From assembly GCA_034359265.1 (NCBI GenBank), contig CP136891.1, positions 8,880,501 to 8,944,500 of the forward strand: a DNA stretch of 64,000 bases. Direction: 5' to 3'. Source of the stretch: Canna indica (lineage: Eukaryota > Streptophyta > Magnoliopsida > Zingiberales > Cannaceae). The notes under the pieces are model-generated. The model was not told the origin of the DNA and did no database searches. It saw only the letters and a program-made list of their open reading frames with translations. Position numbers and translations under genes: made by a program. This document shows, in pieces, positions 21,700-34,700 of this stretch. Position 1 is the first letter of the stretch. Each line of letters begins with the position of its first letter.

Positions 21700-23246
21700 A
21701 AATCTCACGATGATGATGGAAGATGGCCTGGATCATATGGCGGGGTCTGGAGTGCTTGAGTGTACACCGGCATGAACTAACTCGAGGACGATGGATGAGA
21801 TGATGCCGAATAGACGCCTGCTTCGGGATGACCTGACATGTTGCGTAGCATACCATGCATCTCCACCATTATCTGACTCTGGCGCTCCATCATCTCAGTC
21901 TGACGCGTGACCGTCTCCTCTAGAGTTCTTATTCGACTACTATGATCATAACTGGATCTGGAGGTGGACGACCGCTCACCAGCGATCGGAGAGGTCGGTG
22001 CTCCAAGTGGCCCTAGCACGGCTCGCGCATGACCACTATCTGCAAATCCATATACGCGGCCAAGGTCCCAGCCACCTGCGGCCTCGACACACGTTGCTGC
22101 GTCAAAGTCCTCGGGGGTGCCCCCGCGCTGCACCACCGTCTGGCTGTAGGTCTCCTACTCGAGTTTGATTTTTTGTTTAATATTTATCATAAAACTTAAA
22201 TTATAAATATATAATGAATAATTTAAACAAATATATAGTTACCATAATGTATGCAGCGCGGTTGTCGATGTACTCCCCCGTCCCATGTGCTCGACGATGA
22301 GTCCGCTCAAACACCATCATCGGGGAGGGTCGCTGGACAGTCCCGTCATCCGACACAGTCGTCTATATTTACAAAACATAATACATTAATTAGTACACAT
22401 AGTAACAAATAAAATATATAATTAAAAGGTATACTTGCCATATGGTTCGCGTGCACTGCAAATGCAATAAAGCCGCCGGTGTGATGCGCTGCTCCCCCCG
22501 ACATGCGATTTCTAGCCGCATTCCTTGAAACCTCCTGCCATCCATCCGTCGACCATATTCCCACGAGCTGATCCCATATATTCGGAGCAATCCAATCGGG
22601 GTTGTATCCCCGAGTCTATGCAGAGTTAGTAGTCCTAGCTCGTGCCATCGCCTGGGACCGGGCCTGCCCCAGCAGCCCGTTGTACCTTGCCCGAGAAATA
22701 GCCTCCCAGGCAGTGTAAATGAAGGGCCTCTGGTCCTCAGCCCATGTATAGCGAGCCTGTGGAATAATAATATCAGTACCAATATTAATCATCATGCATG
22801 TATAAAAAAAAATAATACATGCCACAAACTCGCGATATAACATATCGACGTGCTTGCTAGGCACGTGAGACCACGTAGGCCATGCCCCGTGCATGTATCG
22901 TCGAATAGTAGAAGAAATGCTCCTCGACACTTCTTCTTGCTCGAACCTGCACAACAAAAATAAATTTTAATATTATATTATGATATAATGAATTTGTAAT
23001 GATTCATAATTCATGATATATTACCGCTCCCCAATAACGCTAATAAATCTACGTGACTCTGTGGCTGGTGGAGGCTGCCGGCCACCTGTTCGGCCCGCGT
23101 GGCCGCCTGTGTCTGGATGTACTAGCCTCGGCAGTATCATCGGCATGAGGATCAGCAACAGGAGGATCAACAGCATGAGTAAGTGCTGGAGTCTCACTGA
23201 TCGGAGACTTCGAAGCTCTCCTGCGACGATAACCACGACCAGACAT
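21700..23246 (-). pseudogene. CACTA second gene, broken copy
   Basis: Homologous to the five-exon gene at 8219-9820, with the same exon order and a conserved GC-type donor after exon 2 (GTG|GCATGT near 22832). A frameshift in exon 1 after RGPNRW and an in-frame stop in exon 3 near 22617 break the frame. Confidence 0.85.
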
Positions 23247-23321
23247 ATCTGTCGAATAGACATATAATAAAATTATTGTATAAATAGTAGAGATATATTT
23301 AATAAAATATATACTTTAAAA

Positions 23322-26300
23322 TTATTCCTCATTATCTGAATAATAGTCTTCGAATTCTTCCTCTTTTTCCTCTTCTTCATCTTCTTCATCTCCAGTTTCC
23401 TTAATTTCATGATCGTCATCATCAGCATATTCAACCTCTAATTGAATTGACGTTGTGTCTGCATCCTCGACTATTGGAATAATATGATCTACAGCATGCA
23501 GGAGGATCATCTTCTTGATAGAAACCATCTATCATATCAGGTATCAGCTCATTTTCTCCTACTATCGGATCAATTTTTCCTCTATCTTTTATCTTACAGA
23601 CTACACGCCAATCTGCTCTATCTTTATTTCGAGCCGGATACTTCGCGTAATATACTTGTTCGGCTTGTGATGCCAATATAAAAGGCTCATTTGCTGCCAA
23701 TTTAGATTTGTAATTAACCTCAATAAGTTTGTATTTTGGATAAACTTTCATGCCTCTTTCTGTTGTATCGAACCAATGACATCTAAATAGAATAACTGAT
23801 TTCAAGCCGAAGTAGTGCAACTTTATCACTTCTTCCACCCGTCCATAAAAATCCATATCACATTCAACATAGGTTGTCCCTTTCACACAGACCCTAGAAT
23901 TCATCGTCTTCTTTGTAAATACATATTCAATCGTGTGAAATTTATACTCATTAACAAAATATCCGCTATAGCACGACACTAGTCGCGACGGTCCACTAAC
24001 AAACTCAAATATTCTTTCATCTATTTCAGCTCTGTGATTTTTGCTGTAAATCTGAATCCAAGTAGGGAAATCACGATTCCGTAATCTCTCCAATTCTTCA
24101 TCATTGTGAATAGAGTATTTTTGCACCATCTCAATGTCAAATATTTCAATGAATTGTTCAATCTCTGGACAATTGAGTAATACATACAAGTGTGCCAAAT
24201 GATACTCTTTCTCGCTTAAGTGTCGAGATGGACGAGAACCAAAAGCACGACCAGAGTGACAAAATATATTTAAACGTCCATCTGAATGTCGAACTCCCCC
24301 GTCGTTGTTACGTGGAAGACGATCAAATCTTGTATGTACTGTCGATTCAAAGTAAAAAGAGCAGAATATTGAAATTTCTTAGATGATATACGATTCAGAT
24401 ATTGATCCTTCAATAGCTGCGGTGTTCTTTACTTTTTTCTTCAGACGATTCATGTATCTTTCAAATAAGTACATCCACCGATATTGAACGGGGCCACCAA
24501 CTCGTGCCTCGTATGCCAAGTGTATTGGTAGATGCTCCATCGAGTCAAAAAATACAGGAGGGAAAAACTGCCCCAGCTTGCATATGATTTCAATAATATT
24601 ATTTTCAAGTGTTGACATATCTTCGACTCAAAGGACATTTGCACAAATGTTTCTAAAAAACATACTTAATTCGGTCAACGAACCCCAAATATTATCAGGT
24701 AGAGGATCTCGAAATGCGATCGGAAGTAATCTCTGCATGAATACATGATAATCATGGCTCTTCATCCCTGATATTTTGCAATCATCAACGTTCACACATC
24801 AAGATAAGTTTGAAGCATATCCATCGGGTAATCTGAGTTCTTTTACCCATTGATAAATATTTTTGATCTGTTGTTTATTTAACACATATGGGGCCTTCGA
24901 TTTTAGATATCGTCCGTTGACCTCTTGTAACTCCAACTCTGGTCTTTTACAAAGTATTTTCATATCATGTCGGGCTTTGATATTATCTTTAATTTTTTCG
25001 AAAATATCCATCAAAGTGTTGAACATATTATCAAACACAATTTTTTTAATGTGCATGACATCTAAATTATGTCGAATCAATAATGAACTCCAACAGGACA
25101 ATTCCCAAAAGATATTTTTTTTTACCCAGTTATGTGTTTGGCCAAAACCTGACACTCTTTCATTGCGATCAAATACTATATCTGGAAGTCCTGAAACACA
25201 TGCTAACATTTGTTCACCAGACAACATCGGTGGTGGCCCATCTCTTTTGACTCTTCCCTTAGTAAATTTATTACGATTCCTTCGATACTGATGATTAGCC
25301 GGTAGGAATCGACGATGACAATCAAAGATTGAGATTTTTCGTCAGTTCTGAAAATTGATTGATTTAGAGTGTTCTATACAATATGGACAAGAGAGTCGGC
25401 CGTGAGTGCTCCAACCAGACAACATGTCGTACGTTGGAAAATCATTGATTGTCCACAAGACCATGGCCTTTAAATTGAACTTTTACTTCCGATGACAATC
25501 ATAAGTGACAGCTCGCTTAGTCCACAATGTTTTTAATTCATCTATCAAGGGTCTGAGAAATATGTCAATTTCTTTTCGCGGACCCCTAGGACCCAGAATA
25601 ATCATCGAAAGATAAATAAATTCATTTTTCATACACATTGACGGTGGTAAATTATAAACTGTCAGCAACACTGGCCAAACTGAATAAGGAGTTATAGAAT
25701 GTCCAAACGGATTAAAACCATCTGTGCACAATCCCAATCTTATATTTCTAGTATCCCTAGCAAATGAAGGATAATATGTATCCAAATGTTTCCATGCTTC
25801 ACTGTCGGATGGATGAGTTATTACTGTATCGTCACGACTTCTTGCATGCCAACTCATGTAGGGGGTTGTCTTTTCCGACATGAATAATCTTTGAAGCCTC
25901 GGTGTTAGTGGAAAATACCGAAGCACCTTAAACAAAATATTTTTTTGTCGGACCAATTTCTTCTCCTTGTAACGAGGATGCTGACATACAGGGCATTTAT
26001 CCAACTGCATATTTTTTTATAATATAAAATGCAGTTATTTTGGCATGCGTGTATTTTTTCGTACCCAAGCCCCATTTTACTCATTAGCTTTTTAGTCTTA
26101 TAAAAAGTTGGCTCAAACTTGTTATCAGTAGGCAGCATTCCATTAATCAATCCTGCAATCTGATCATACGTAATCCCGCTGATATTACAATCGGCATTGA
26201 TGTTTAGGAGATGTGTCATTGCTGAAAACCTAGTGTATTTAGGACAATTCTCATACAAAGGTTCATCGGCAGCTTTCAACATCTCGTCAAATTTTGCAAC

Positions 26301-26805
26301 TTCTTTATTCGGTAATTCAATCTCTACCGCAGTTTGTACTTGTGTGATATCAACCACTGTAGTATCTGGTGGGACTGATGTCTGAAGAACTAGCCGATCA
26401 ACATTATCATTCAGGTGGAATTGACCTCCAAGACTATCAAGTATCATAGTTCTATATATAGGGATTAGAATGACTAGATGAAGAAGCACCAGCAGAGGAA
26501 GATTCACCATATGTCTGAACAACGGGATTACTCGACGTCCCGACTTCACGTGACTCCCCGTGACAAGTCCATAGAAAATATCTTGGTGCAAATCCTTTGC
26601 TATATAGATGTAGAGTGACAGTCTCCCGATTCAAAAATCGTCCATTCAAACAAATGCGGCATGGACATCGGATTTGATCACCGATGCTAACGAAATTCTG
26701 ATTCGAATATGCGAAATTTAGGAAGTACGTTACGCCTAATCAAAACTCATTCGTTAAAGCTCCACGATCAAGACGTCGGTACATCCAACTTCGATTAGTC
26801 GACAT
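23322..26805 (-). pseudogene. CACTA TNP2 transposase, broken copy
   Basis: Homologous to 9896-13375 along its whole length. Breaks include a stop about 22 codons after the start (CGA to TGA near 26739), further stops near 25485, 24801, 24630 and 24379, and insertion/deletion differences near 23500 and 26010. The best-preserved open stretches are 23431-24198, 25483-26010 and 25905-26591. The pattern is ordinary decay by point mutation, including several C-to-T type changes. Confidence 0.9.
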
Positions 26806-27845
26806 GATTCTGTCAATCAATGACAATTTCTTTGGTTAATGCCTTTAGGTGAGATTGTCCTATTCCATTCGAGATTTATGTTATTTATATTGCACTAAGT
26901 ACTTATTTTAACCGCTAACTTCATTCAAAATTTCAGCAGCATCTCCCTACAGTTCTCCAAATACGCATATCATCTGGGCGCGTATCGGAGAACAAGAGAG
27001 ATACTGCCGAAATTTAGAATAATTAGTTAACGGTTAAAAAAAAATGTAAGTGCAGTACAAATAACTATATTCCCAAATTGTCCAATCATGGACAACTCAA
27101 GAATTGTACATCGTATAAAAGATCATCTACTTCTTTTACACGAACATACAATCCCCGAACGGATCTAAGGTTTTGCTAAATCATATCCGACTCGTTGATG
27201 CGTACGTGAAACATATCAACTCGTCGGATGGATGATTATTTTCTAAATGTTTCGAGTCAGTTCGAGTCCATATTGGACAATTCCGACACGAGTCCAAATT
27301 AGACGATTCCGGCGGGAGTCCAAAATGAACTATTCCGGCGCGCGTCCGAAGTGGACAATTCCGACGCGAGTCCACTGAGGACAATTAACTTTGGACTAAT
27401 TAACAATATTTTAACTAATTAATTAATATTAATCTATATCATTTTCATTAATTTAGATAATTAACCTACCATTATTAAATATTAATCTAACTAAATTAAA
27501 CTAAAAATTAATATAAACTCTAAAAATTAATCTAAACCCTAAAATTATCTAATTAATTAATTAATTAATTAATTAACAAATAAATAAATAAATCTAAAAC
27601 TATGATTTTCGGTGTTGGCCGAAACCCTAAAAATAGGGTTTCAGTCGGATTTCCCACCGGCCGCAACGAGAAGAGAAGGCTGGGCGACGAGGAATACCTG
27701 AAATCGGCGATCGAGGACGGACGGTAGCGTCGACAGCGACAGCTCGGCGGCGTCGGCGTCGACAGCGACAGTGAGAGGCGGGAGGAGAAGATGGCGGTAG
27801 CAGCGGGAGGAAGAAGGGGCGGGCGCGATCTGCGACCTATATAAA

Positions 27846-28076
27846 TTTATCAGCAACGGCTGACTCGCCCGTTAGAAAGCCGTTGCTGATAAGTTATCAT
27901 CAGCAACGACTCACTTGTCCGTTAGAAAACCGTTGCTGATAATTAAAATCATCAACAATGGCTCGCATGTCCGTTAGAAAGCCGTTGCAGATACAACATA
28001 TCTGCAACGATTTGAGCGGCCGTAAGAATGCCGTTGCAAATAGCAACGGCTTGAGCGGTCGTTGCTGAAGACTCAA
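27846..28076. repeat. CACTA subterminal repeat array, second copy, promoter end
   Basis: Shorter and more mutated than the matching array at 14566-14862; several words read CAACAATGGC or CAGCAACGAC. Confidence 0.8.
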
Positions 28077-28509
28077 TTTCTAGTAGTGCGTAATGGATTT
28101 CGTACCCTTTTTTGCAGTCCGCGAAGCGACAGATCTTGCCGGCGAGAGGGAGGACCTGAGGTCAGGGAGGATGGAGTTGACGAAGTAAGAGGTGGAGTGG
28201 GTGAAAAAATTATTTTTTTATTCGTGTTGGTAAAAAAATTATTATTTTTTTGTTCCACGTGGGCTGGACATCAAATAAATTTTGAAAAAATAATAAATTT
28301 TTAATCAATTTTGAATTAAAAAATATATTTTTAATTCACTTGTGCATGCCACATCACACGGTTAACGGGATAGCTGACGAAATTTTGACGGAGGATGCAA
28401 TTGATATAAATCTGATAGTTCAGGATACAATTTGGAGAAGTAAAAGTTCAAAATACATTTGAGACAGTCTAAAATTCAGAATATATTTAGTTAATTACCT
28501 TAATATTTA

Positions 28510-30015
28510 TTCACAATGTGATAAGATATACTTTATATATGAGTATATTTGATTTATTACTTATTAATTAGTGAATAAATCTGCTTTGAAATGCATGATT
28601 ACAAGTATCATTCGGTGACAAATTAGTTAATTCTATTGGCTAATTTGACCACTTGATTGTTTATCATTCACAAAAAATTTCAATTTTCATAGAAGTCGGT
28701 AATGAATATATAATAAAATGGAAAAAGACTATATATTCTATTTCAATAAGATATTATTTAATTATTACCTCTTTTTGGATAGTCTATTGTTATACTTCTC
28801 AACGATACACTTTTTTTTCTCATATAAAAAAATTAGGTCGTGATCCATTAATTAGCACGTGGTGATCACATGATTAACCCACCTTTACTCCATTAATTAA
28901 TCTATTATATGTAAATATTGAACTTTAACTACTATTCATAGGCGATTAATTATGATTTACTTTATTAGGGGTGATCACGGGTGCTCTCTATTTTTTATGA
29001 TATTCGAATCCTATCGTACATATGCATAGGATTAATTCCTAAATTTTGAACTCGAACTCTACCTTATTGGGACGTGAAATCAAATTCTATTCGGAACATA
29101 TGATGTACTATGTTAAAAATTATTCATTTACCTGTTATCTTTATCTAGTTGAAACATATTTATTTATAGATTTCAAGATACAAATTTTGAATACTTTTGT
29201 TTAAACATAATCATTTACAAATTTTGAGTTCTAATTTAGTTTCAATTATGGGTACCAGTGTATCGAATTCAAGATCAAAATTAATTTTAATCAATTTTTT
29301 AATTTTTATCTCGAATCATATTTGAATTTAATTCGAATTTATCAAAATTTACCCGATCAGATGGGATCTAACCGGTTCGAATCTTGCCTGAAGACTTTGA
29401 ACCATGCAAATCATTTTACTATATACTAATTATAACCAAGGAATCTCTACTCGATCTACTTAATTAGTCTAAAATCTAATATATATTAAAATATATATGT
29501 GCCCAAAATTCAAACATCTTTTATTTACTTCATATATTATATTAGCAAGTGACTAAATAAATAAATAGGTCGGTTCAAGATTGCGTTCATATAATAATAA
29601 CACAAATAGTGATTCCATGCCTACCTCGGATCCCGATCCGGACACCGCACACTATTCACACCTTCCCTGGTTGGTAGTTTCCCTAAAACAGGAGATCCCG
29701 TCCCAGCCTACCCTCCAAAATGAGGCGGTTGACCCGGGTTCCCTTTGACTTTTTGCAACAATGGAGGAGCGAGTGAGCTGTGCATCATCATATTGCGGCC
29801 TCCTCGACCGCTCCACCCGCCGCATTGCAGTGCACGAGACCAATACATTAAATGAGAAGGCAGTTCGCTTCACTCTGAAACAACCGGCAATCACATGAAC
29901 ACGGATAGAAGAATTAACCTTTCCATCAGCTACACTTTGCTTTGCTTTGCTTTGTTGATCGAGCTAATTAATGTCAATATCCATGTGCTAGTCGATCATG
30001 GCATGCATCAATGCC
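28510..30015. other. Intergenic
   Basis: No gene seen. The region 28970-29400 contains degraded repeat sequence. The last few hundred bases, less AT-rich, would be the promoter of the following gene. Confidence 0.5.
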
Positions 30016-30022
30016 TATAAAA
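30016..30022 (+). promoter_or_regulatory. TATA box of the methyltransferase-like gene
   Basis: TATAAAA, 166 bp before the ATG at 30182, in a less AT-rich stretch with no other candidate. Confidence 0.55.
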
Positions 30023-30181
30023 TCCTCTCCATGCTTTCTTCTCCTTCACCCGATTCCGATGGAAGCCTGGTAGAATATAGTATACTGATAAGAAGAAGAA
30101 GAAGAAGACGAAGAAGGTATCCGTCTATTCTTCCTCTTCCTCCTTTCTTGCGGTTGCTAAAGATCAGTGGAAGAGGACGAA

Positions 30182-31477
30182 ATGGGGAGCATGGATGACT
30201 GTCCGCGAAAGCCAAGCCAGAGTGCAATGCGCTCGAGGATCACGGTCCTGCTGCTGTTGGTGTCGACAAATCTCGTCTCCTACTTCCTCTTCTCCGGCGG
30301 CGGCGGCGGCGGCGGCGAGCACTTACGGGACTCCGGCGCGGTCCTCCTCCGCGAGCTAAACCGGACCCAGAGCCAGCTAGCCGAGAGCCAGTCACAGGTC
30401 GAGATGCTCAACCAGCGGCTCTCGACCGCCAACTCCCTCCTCGAGACCCTCCTTGCCGACCTCGGCCAGGGCCACCGCCAGGCGGTGCCGGAGCAGGACC
30501 TAGCAACGTGGGCAGCGCAGCTCACCGGAGAGCTCAAGCTCGCCGTCGGGCCGCACAAGCTTCCCCTCGGTTACACTCCCAACCTCGGCTCCGACGAGTT
30601 GTACCCCGTTCTCGGCACCGCCTGCCGCCGGTTCCAGGACGAGCTGGTCCAGTACATGACTTACGAAGTCGGCGGCGAGTGCCCCTCCGACGAGGCGTTC
30701 GCCCAGCGACTGATGCTCAAAGGCTGCGAGCCGCTCCCCCGGCGGCGCTGCCACCCCAAGTCCCCCGCCGGGTACGTGGAACCGACGCCGTTCCCGCAGA
30801 GCTTGTGGTCGATCCCGCCGGACACCAGCATCACCTGGGACGCGTACACCTGCAAGAACTACGCGTGCTTGGTGAACCGGAACAAGGAGAAGGGGTCGTA
30901 CGACTGCAAGGACTGCTTCGACCTCGGCGGGCGGGAGAAGGGGCGGTGGCTGTACGGGAACAGCGAGCTAGATTACGGCATCGACGAGGTGCTGGAGCTC
31001 AAGCGGGGGAGCATCCGCATCGGGCTGGACATCGGCGGCGGGACGGGGTCGTTCGCGGCGCGGATGCGGGAGCGCAACGTGACGATCGTGACGAGCACGA
31101 TGAACTTCAACGGGCCCTTCAACAGCTTCATCGCGTCGCGGGGGCTGGTGCCGCTGCACATCAGCGTCGCCCACCGGCTGCCGTTCTACGACGGAACGCT
31201 CGACATCGTCCACTCCATGCACGTGCTCAGCAACTGGATCCCGGACGCGATGCTGGAGTTCGCGCTCTTCGACATCTACCGCGTGCTGCGCCCCGGCGGC
31301 CTCTTCTGGCTCGACCACTTCTTCTGCCTCGGCGCGCAGCTCAACGCCACCTACGCGCCCATGTTCGAGCGGATCGGCTTCAAGAAGCTGCGGTGGTACG
31401 CCGGCCGGAAGCTTGACCGGGGTCTGGAGAAGAACGAGTGGTACCTCTCCGCTCTCTTGGAGAAGCCCTTGACATAG
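30182..31477 (+). CDS. Putative membrane-anchored methyltransferase, At1g29790-like
   Basis: An intronless frame of 431 residues. The frame is open further upstream but only through a GTG, so the ATG at 30182 (MGSMDDCPRK) is taken as start. Residues about 20-37 (ITVLLLLVSTNLVSYFLF) form one membrane anchor, followed by a glycine run and a coiled-coil-like stretch (about 50-90), giving a type II Golgi-like topology. The C-terminal half has a cysteine-rich segment (YTCKNYACLVNRNKEKGSYD), then a methyltransferase fold with the AdoMet glycine motif LDIGGGTGSFAARM and a later YRVLRPGGLFWLDHFF motif. This is the pattern of the plant At1g29790-type putative methyltransferase family; the substrate is unknown. 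The coding part is very GC-rich compared with its surroundings, which creates long shadow frames. Its 3' end faces IspD, stop to stop 242 bp. Confidence 0.85.
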   Translation: MGSMDDCPRKPSQSAMRSRITVLLLLVSTNLVSYFLFSGGGGGGGEHLRDSGAVLLRELNRTQSQLAESQSQVEMLNQRLSTANSLLETLLADLGQGHRQAVPEQDLATWAAQLTGELKLAVGPHKLPLGYTPNLGSDELYPVLGTACRRFQDELVQYMTYEVGGECPSDEAFAQRLMLKGCEPLPRRRCHPKSPAGYVEPTPFPQSLWSIPPDTSITWDAYTCKNYACLVNRNKEKGSYDCKDCFDLGGREKGRWLYGNSELDYGIDEVLELKRGSIRIGLDIGGGTGSFAARMRERNVTIVTSTMNFNGPFNSFIASRGLVPLHISVAHRLPFYDGTLDIVHSMHVLSNWIPDAMLEFALFDIYRVLRPGGLFWLDHFFCLGAQLNATYAPMFERIGFKKLRWYAGRKLDRGLEKNEWYLSALLEKPLT

Positions 31478-31719
31478 AACTTGATTATTAAGTAATTAAT
31501 AATTAAAGAGCAATAAGTTTTTTTTCCTTGTGTTGTTCCAATTGTTCACTTAATTAAAATTCTCAAGTAGATTCTGCTTTAGAACCCACTCAACAATATT
31601 ATTATTTGGAATGTTTAGATCCAAGTGCAACAAATTACAACAAGAAGCAAGAAATAAAATTTCAACTATTGGGACCTGTAAATAAATTTAATGGTATCGT
31701 CTGGCGATGAGCAGGATGA

Positions 31720-34700
31720 TTAAGCAGGTACTGCAACATCCATGTTCAGTATCCTCTCCGCCAGTAACAAGTCATCCGGGGTCGTAACCTGCATTAAGCA
31801 CATTGCAGCGCGGCCTTGTTAAAAGCAAGATCTGGTTTGAAAGACCGCAGCGATTGCAAAACATTGGTTTGTAAATGATTAAGTCGAACAGAAGTAGCAG
31901 GAGACCAGAAACAAAAAACTGAGAACAGTGAACTACCTTGATGTTTGTATAAGAACCTTCAGTAATGAAGACAGGTTGCTTGAGGTGTTCCACTATAGAG
32001 ACATCATCAGTGACTTCAAGTCCATCCCTGTTTCATAGTTTTAGAATTCGACTGTATCAGTATTCATGTATCATAACAGAGGAAAAAAAAAACAAAATTA
32101 CAATCTTTTTAAAAGATGATCACAGCCTAACAAAACTACATGCTACCAGATGATCCTTTTTTCCATCTACTATGTGCCAGTAGATGAGACAGATATTGAT
32201 CAGTAACTCAAACCATGGACGAATGTTTTGTTGATAGCTTAGTGTACAAAAACTAAAAAGATGTCAAATAGCTATAGCATTACATTCCCTAATTTTCCTT
32301 TTATGAACCAATTAGCAGAATTCCATTAGTGTACCTGTTGACAAGCTCAAACCCAGCTCTGAGCAATTCAGGTTTGATAACCTGCAAAAAGCAAATATTT
32401 TCAAGAGGTTTTTACGATTATATGTGTATGCTAAAAATTTTAAATACTAACTACGCTACCTGTGGAGTTTGCATTTCCCATAGTGTTTTTCTATCAAGTG
32501 TTTTTACCACAAATGAATCCTTGTCTGCCTGCAAAACAAATTTATGTAAAAGGACAGCTTAAAAAAACAGATTTGGAACAAAATGGAATCATGACATGTA
32601 TTGAACAATGTAATGAAAGGAAAATAAGAAACATTTTTAAGGGCAAAAACAGGCATTATCCTAGAAAAGATAAAATGACCAGATAGAACATGTCAAAATT
32701 TTACTATAGGGTTAAAGTGTACCTCTTTTATAGTAGCTTTCACAGGAACACCAAGAACAGCTGCACCATTCACCCAAGCATCTTGAAAGACCTAGCAATT
32801 GAACAAGCACATCTGGAGTTACTTTTAATTACAGAATCCCTAAAGCATAGGTTGCTTTTCTGAAGAACAACAAACCACAAAAAAGACAAATGAAGTAAAA
32901 GACATCACAGTTCTTTCAGGCTACGTGTATGATGACAAAATGCTAAGTAAAACTACCAGATTGAAAGCAAAATCTAAGGTAGCATGCACGACAAAAATAT
33001 TGCATGAGTTAATAAGGCAGAACAAATCTACTTAAGATATTTCATGCTTACTTAAATCCATCAGAGTTCTTAATGAATATTTGCAAGTTGTCACTGCCCA
33101 TGGGGAAAAAGGAGATTGAAAAGTGTTTCCGAATAAAAATATATTAATTGATCGATTGATATATGTTCAAACAAAGATTTCATTCTAATATCTGTATGAA
33201 TACAAAGTACTAGTCGTTTAACTAAATGCCACTGGTCCATCATGTTAAAACAGGACCACAGTGCACTACAACAGAACAGAAATGAGTACTTGGAAATAAA
33301 ATTTGCTAGAATACTAGGAAATAAAATTTGCTAGAGTACTATGAAATAAAATCTGCTAGAGAAGCATGCATAATAAACATAGAAGATGTAAGATAGCACT
33401 TAGGACACTAGATCAGCACAGGAGAATTGCACACCTTCCTGACATCTCCTGAAGTAACGAGAGGCCTAGCTGAATCATGGACGCAAACAAGTTCTGAGCT
33501 TCCATCAATTTCCTGAGTTCATAAAAGCAATTTCAGAATATGTATACAAAACATGCTAGATAAGGAAGTAAAGTATATTTTGAGAAATAATAAATACGTG
33601 AGAAATAATGTGAGACAAAAAAAGTTATGAGTGCTATCGCAACTTCTAAAAAATACATAATTTGAAGTCATAATGCAAAAGGAGAATTCGGAAAACACCA
33701 ATTTTCTTCACTCCTAAGCTTACGAGATGTTTGGTAGAGCAATCTGCAAATTGAATCAAACTTTGGAAGATGAATTCAAGACTTGTTTGAGAACAATAGG
33801 GGACATGAAGCATTACTTCCAAATCTAATTTCAAAGTGGTTCATTAAGAATGCCCTAAGATATGATAATACTCTTAGAAATATAATGTGGAAGTGTGTAA
33901 CTCTATATTTTAGACATGTGTATGTGTTGAAACTTGGAAGTATAAAGCTGCAAATACAACACTCTGTATTTTAGCTATAGACACCAGAAAGAAAATGACA
34001 GTAAATATTTGGGAACTTTTCCTGCTATCTACGCTTCTAGAAGTAAATAGAACCTACATAGAAAAAATAAAGAATCTGTTTACCTGAAAACCACTGAAAA
34101 CTGAATCTTGTCTCTCCTTCCCAGGAAGTGCAAACTTAATACCTACTTTTATATCCTTGCTAGCATCTGAAATAAAGAACAATATTGACAAACATTTCTC
34201 CGCATAAGAAACATCATCGAAGATTATGAAACACAAAAGTTCAAAAATCAAAAAAGATTTCCAGACCTTCAAATACATCTCTGTAGGATGGATCACACAC
34301 AACAATTATTTCTTTTACTTCGCTCATTTTAGAGAAGGTATAGAAGCTGAGAAGGAAAAAAAATCATAGCATCCTCATATCAGTATATGTAAACATAATT
34401 TATAGAATAAACTGACTTCCTCACTACCCAGGAAGTCGAAAAATACCTGTATAATGCAATTGGTTGTCCTAATAGTGGAAGGTATTGCTTTGGCATGTTT
34501 GCCTGTGGAACAAACAAAGTAACTTTCATGCAATAAACAAACCATCAACCATAAATTTCTTTAGAAGCTATTCAATATTTACTTCATGTGAACTACTATA
34601 GCTTATATCCAATATGTTTTAAGGTCTTACTTTTAAAGACAATTTAACCTACCAAATAGTACACACAAAAAGGCAAATGCAGGTTCAGTAACTTGAAGTC

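Larger units (their letters stand above)
21082..28088 (-). mobile_element. Decayed CACTA transposon nested in the Pack-MULE
   Basis: A 7007-bp copy of the same family as 7574-14872, in the same orientation, with target duplication CGT (21079-21081 and 28089-28091). The right terminus is CACTACTAGAAA when read inward, but the left terminus is CACTACTGAAAA, a damaged repeat. Both genes are interrupted by stops and frameshifts and the leader palindrome is mutated. It is therefore not autonomous, though the intact copy might in principle mobilise it. Confidence 0.95.
19202..28500. mobile_element. Pack-MULE carrying proline-rich-protein fragments
   Basis: Long terminal inverted repeats of about 200 bp (left end GGGTAATTGCATAAATA, right end GTTAATTACCT) share blocks such as CAAATTG(C/T)ATC(T/C)TGAAC and the GGCATGCACA region. 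A perfect 9-bp target duplication TAATATTTA flanks it (19193-19201 and 28501-28509), the signature of Mutator-like elements. The interior has no MULE transposase. It holds two fragments of a proline-rich protein gene in opposite orientation plus other GC-rich sequence of unknown source, and a 7-kb CACTA inserted later. Without the CACTA and its target duplication the element would be about 2.3 kb. Confidence 0.9.

Noticed and set aside
30280..31318. Several minus-strand frames opposite the methyltransferase-like gene
   Set aside because: Antisense shadows produced by high GC at third codon positions; no domains.
30508..31416. 302-residue plus-strand frame
   Set aside because: Arg/Ala-rich shadow in another frame of the GC-rich methyltransferase-like gene.
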